Positions 63,044 through 64,000 of a DNA stretch of 64,000 nucleotides are shown here, piece by piece (positions within the stretch are counted from its first letter, which is position 1; every line of letters starts with the position of its first letter). The stretch lies in assembly GCF_000420845.1 (NCBI RefSeq), contig NZ_ATVS01000010.1:1-64000 (forward strand), in the 5' to 3' direction. The notes under the pieces are model-generated. The model saw only the letters and a program-made list of their open reading frames with translations. It ran no database searches and was not told where the DNA came from. The position numbers and the translations under genes are program-made. This DNA is from Butyrivibrio sp. AE3009. GTDB lineage: Bacteria; Bacillota; Clostridia; Lachnospirales; Lachnospiraceae.

Positions 63044-64000
63044 TTGAGACTTTACAGGAAGTTAATGAAGGCCGGGATTCCCTATGTGGCCATCTCCATA
63101 TTGCTGCTGCTTAACTGTCTTTTCGCATCCTCGCTGTATACGAGGGCTGAAGAGATTGTTTCTGATGCAGCAAGCGTCATAAGACTTTCCAGGATTGAGG
63201 GCACGGTCGAGGTAAGTGACAGCGCGGGAAAAGAAATTAAGGCTACCGACAACATGCGCCTTTTTACCGGCAATCATATCACTACAGCATCCCGTAGCTT
63301 CGCTTATTTCAAACTTGATGAATCCAAGGCTGTCAAACTGGACTCTGTAAGTGAGGCAGAGATCAGGAAGAACGGCAAGAAACTGGAAGTTCTCCTTGCT
63401 TCGGGAGGGCTCTATTTTGATGTCTCCAAGCCCCTTGCAGAGGATGAGACCCTGAATATCAAGACCTCAAATATGATCATGGGTATCAGAGGAACCAATG
63501 CGGATGTTACCATAGTTGATCATAGTCATGTGGTGATCAATCTATATACCGGAAGACTTGTCTGTACTGTGACCAACACCAGGACCAATGAGACCACAAC
63601 CCTTGAGCTGGAGCCAGGGCAGAGCGGTACTTTTGCAGTCGCAGAAACCGGCATTACAGGTGAGATTGATGAGACAGGCGAGGAAGATAAGTCAGATAAA
63701 GGCGACGATAAGGCAGGATTGTCGGTCAGCGCAGAGGTTGGAGATATTGATCTTGATGATGTTAAGGGCTATGTCCTTATGGCTATTATTGAGGCGGGAA
63801 GATCTGAGGAGATAAAAGAAACCAGCGGAATTGACGTAGGAAGCATCCCGTTGGAGGAAATAGAGCAAAGGATACAGGAAGACGAGGCGGTCAAAGAAGA
63901 ACTTATTGCCAGAGTCGAAGAAGAGGAGCGGGTTCAGGAGCAGAATGTCTCCAAGGATAATGTATGGGAGATCAATCCGGATACCGAGGATACTGAGAAT
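63044..64000 (+). CDS. Membrane-anchored FecR-domain protein (partial, runs off window)
   Basis: 319 residues are seen and the frame is open at the window end. A basic N-terminus and membrane helix (GIPYVAISILLLLNCLFASS) precede a FecR-like domain (~45-200): ATDNMRLFTGNHITTASRSF, LEVLLASGGLYFDV and NMIMGIRGTNADV are the usual landmarks. An acidic region follows (EDKSDKGDDK and later Glu-rich). TTG 63044 has GGAGAG 8 nt upstream; ATG 63065 is an alternative. Not likely an iron regulator here; such proteins are surface or envelope components in Clostridia. Confidence 0.7.
   Translation, partial: MRLYRKLMKAGIPYVAISILLLLNCLFASSLYTRAEEIVSDAASVIRLSRIEGTVEVSDSAGKEIKATDNMRLFTGNHITTASRSFAYFKLDESKAVKLDSVSEAEIRKNGKKLEVLLASGGLYFDVSKPLAEDETLNIKTSNMIMGIRGTNADVTIVDHSHVVINLYTGRLVCTVTNTRTNETTTLELEPGQSGTFAVAETGITGEIDETGEEDKSDKGDDKAGLSVSAEVGDIDLDDVKGYVLMAIIEAGRSEEIKETSGIDVGSIPLEEIEQRIQEDEAVKEELIARVEEEERVQEQNVSKDNVWEINPDTEDTEN

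Noticed and set aside
1-64000. CRISPR arrays, rRNA, tRNA, transposases or phage genes
   Set aside because: I looked for direct-repeat arrays, conserved RNA gene motifs and transposase or integrase motifs and found none that I could support.

Overview
The window looks like a chromosomal segment of a rumen- or gut-type Lachnospiraceae (Clostridia), most likely Butyrivibrio or a close relative. Three things point there: a ptb-buk butyrate pathway, Gram-positive gene architecture (AGGAGG ribosome sites, TTGACA/TATAAT promoters, Firmicute L10 leader), and long acidic tails on the RNA polymerase subunits. Genus assignment is inference. I saw no rRNA, tRNA, CRISPR array or complete insertion sequence.

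Layout. 0-4.8 kb is an accessory strip of small single-domain enzymes (APH-like kinase, truncated aminoglycoside adenylyltransferase, GNAT, class C beta-lactamase-like hydrolase, a zinc-PLC/tyrosine-phosphatase fusion). Two decayed pieces of one DNA glycosylase family lie among them. 4.8-7.9 kb is an operon in which a histidine kinase and its LytTR response regulator bracket nfeD and floA. 8-13.4 kb is central metabolism: malQ, a convergent glycosyltransferase, an acyl-CoA thioesterase, ptb and buk. 13.5-15.1 kb on the minus strand is a radical SAM/SPASM enzyme with a small putative lipoprotein carrying YGPP motifs, a likely modified-peptide system. Then come secA, prfB (no programmed frameshift), a diguanylate cyclase, and a MoxR-DUF58-membrane protein operon.

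25-36.9 kb is a cell-surface locus: two multidomain glycosyltransferases, CDP-glucose 4,6-dehydratase, the RfbH-type 3-dehydratase, a C4-reductase candidate, UDP-galactopyranose mutase, a secreted acidic protein, a zinc-ribbon protein, a small HTH regulator and a FliD-like gene with a structured leader. Together they suggest a glycan with 3,6-dideoxyhexose and galactofuranose.

37.1-55.1 kb is the conserved rpmG-secE-nusG-rplKA / capA / rplJL / rpoBC / rpsL-rpsG-fusA / tuf block, with clear promoters, leaders and terminators. A capA-like gene is inserted between the L11-L1 and L10-L12 transcription units. A probable small RNA of about 77 nt follows tuf.

55.4-64 kb is a second accessory strip: HIT, sce7726, a GNAT-NUDIX fusion, two more NUDIX enzymes, a MazG-like pyrophosphohydrolase and a histidine phosphatase (a nucleotide house-cleaning set), mixed with gene fragments. 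It ends with an MBL-fold hydrolase, a GAF protein and a FecR-domain protein cut by the window edge.

The most unusual item is a repeated structured element, seen downstream of the buk, secA and rplL terminators. Its stems are conserved by compensating base changes although the sequences differ.
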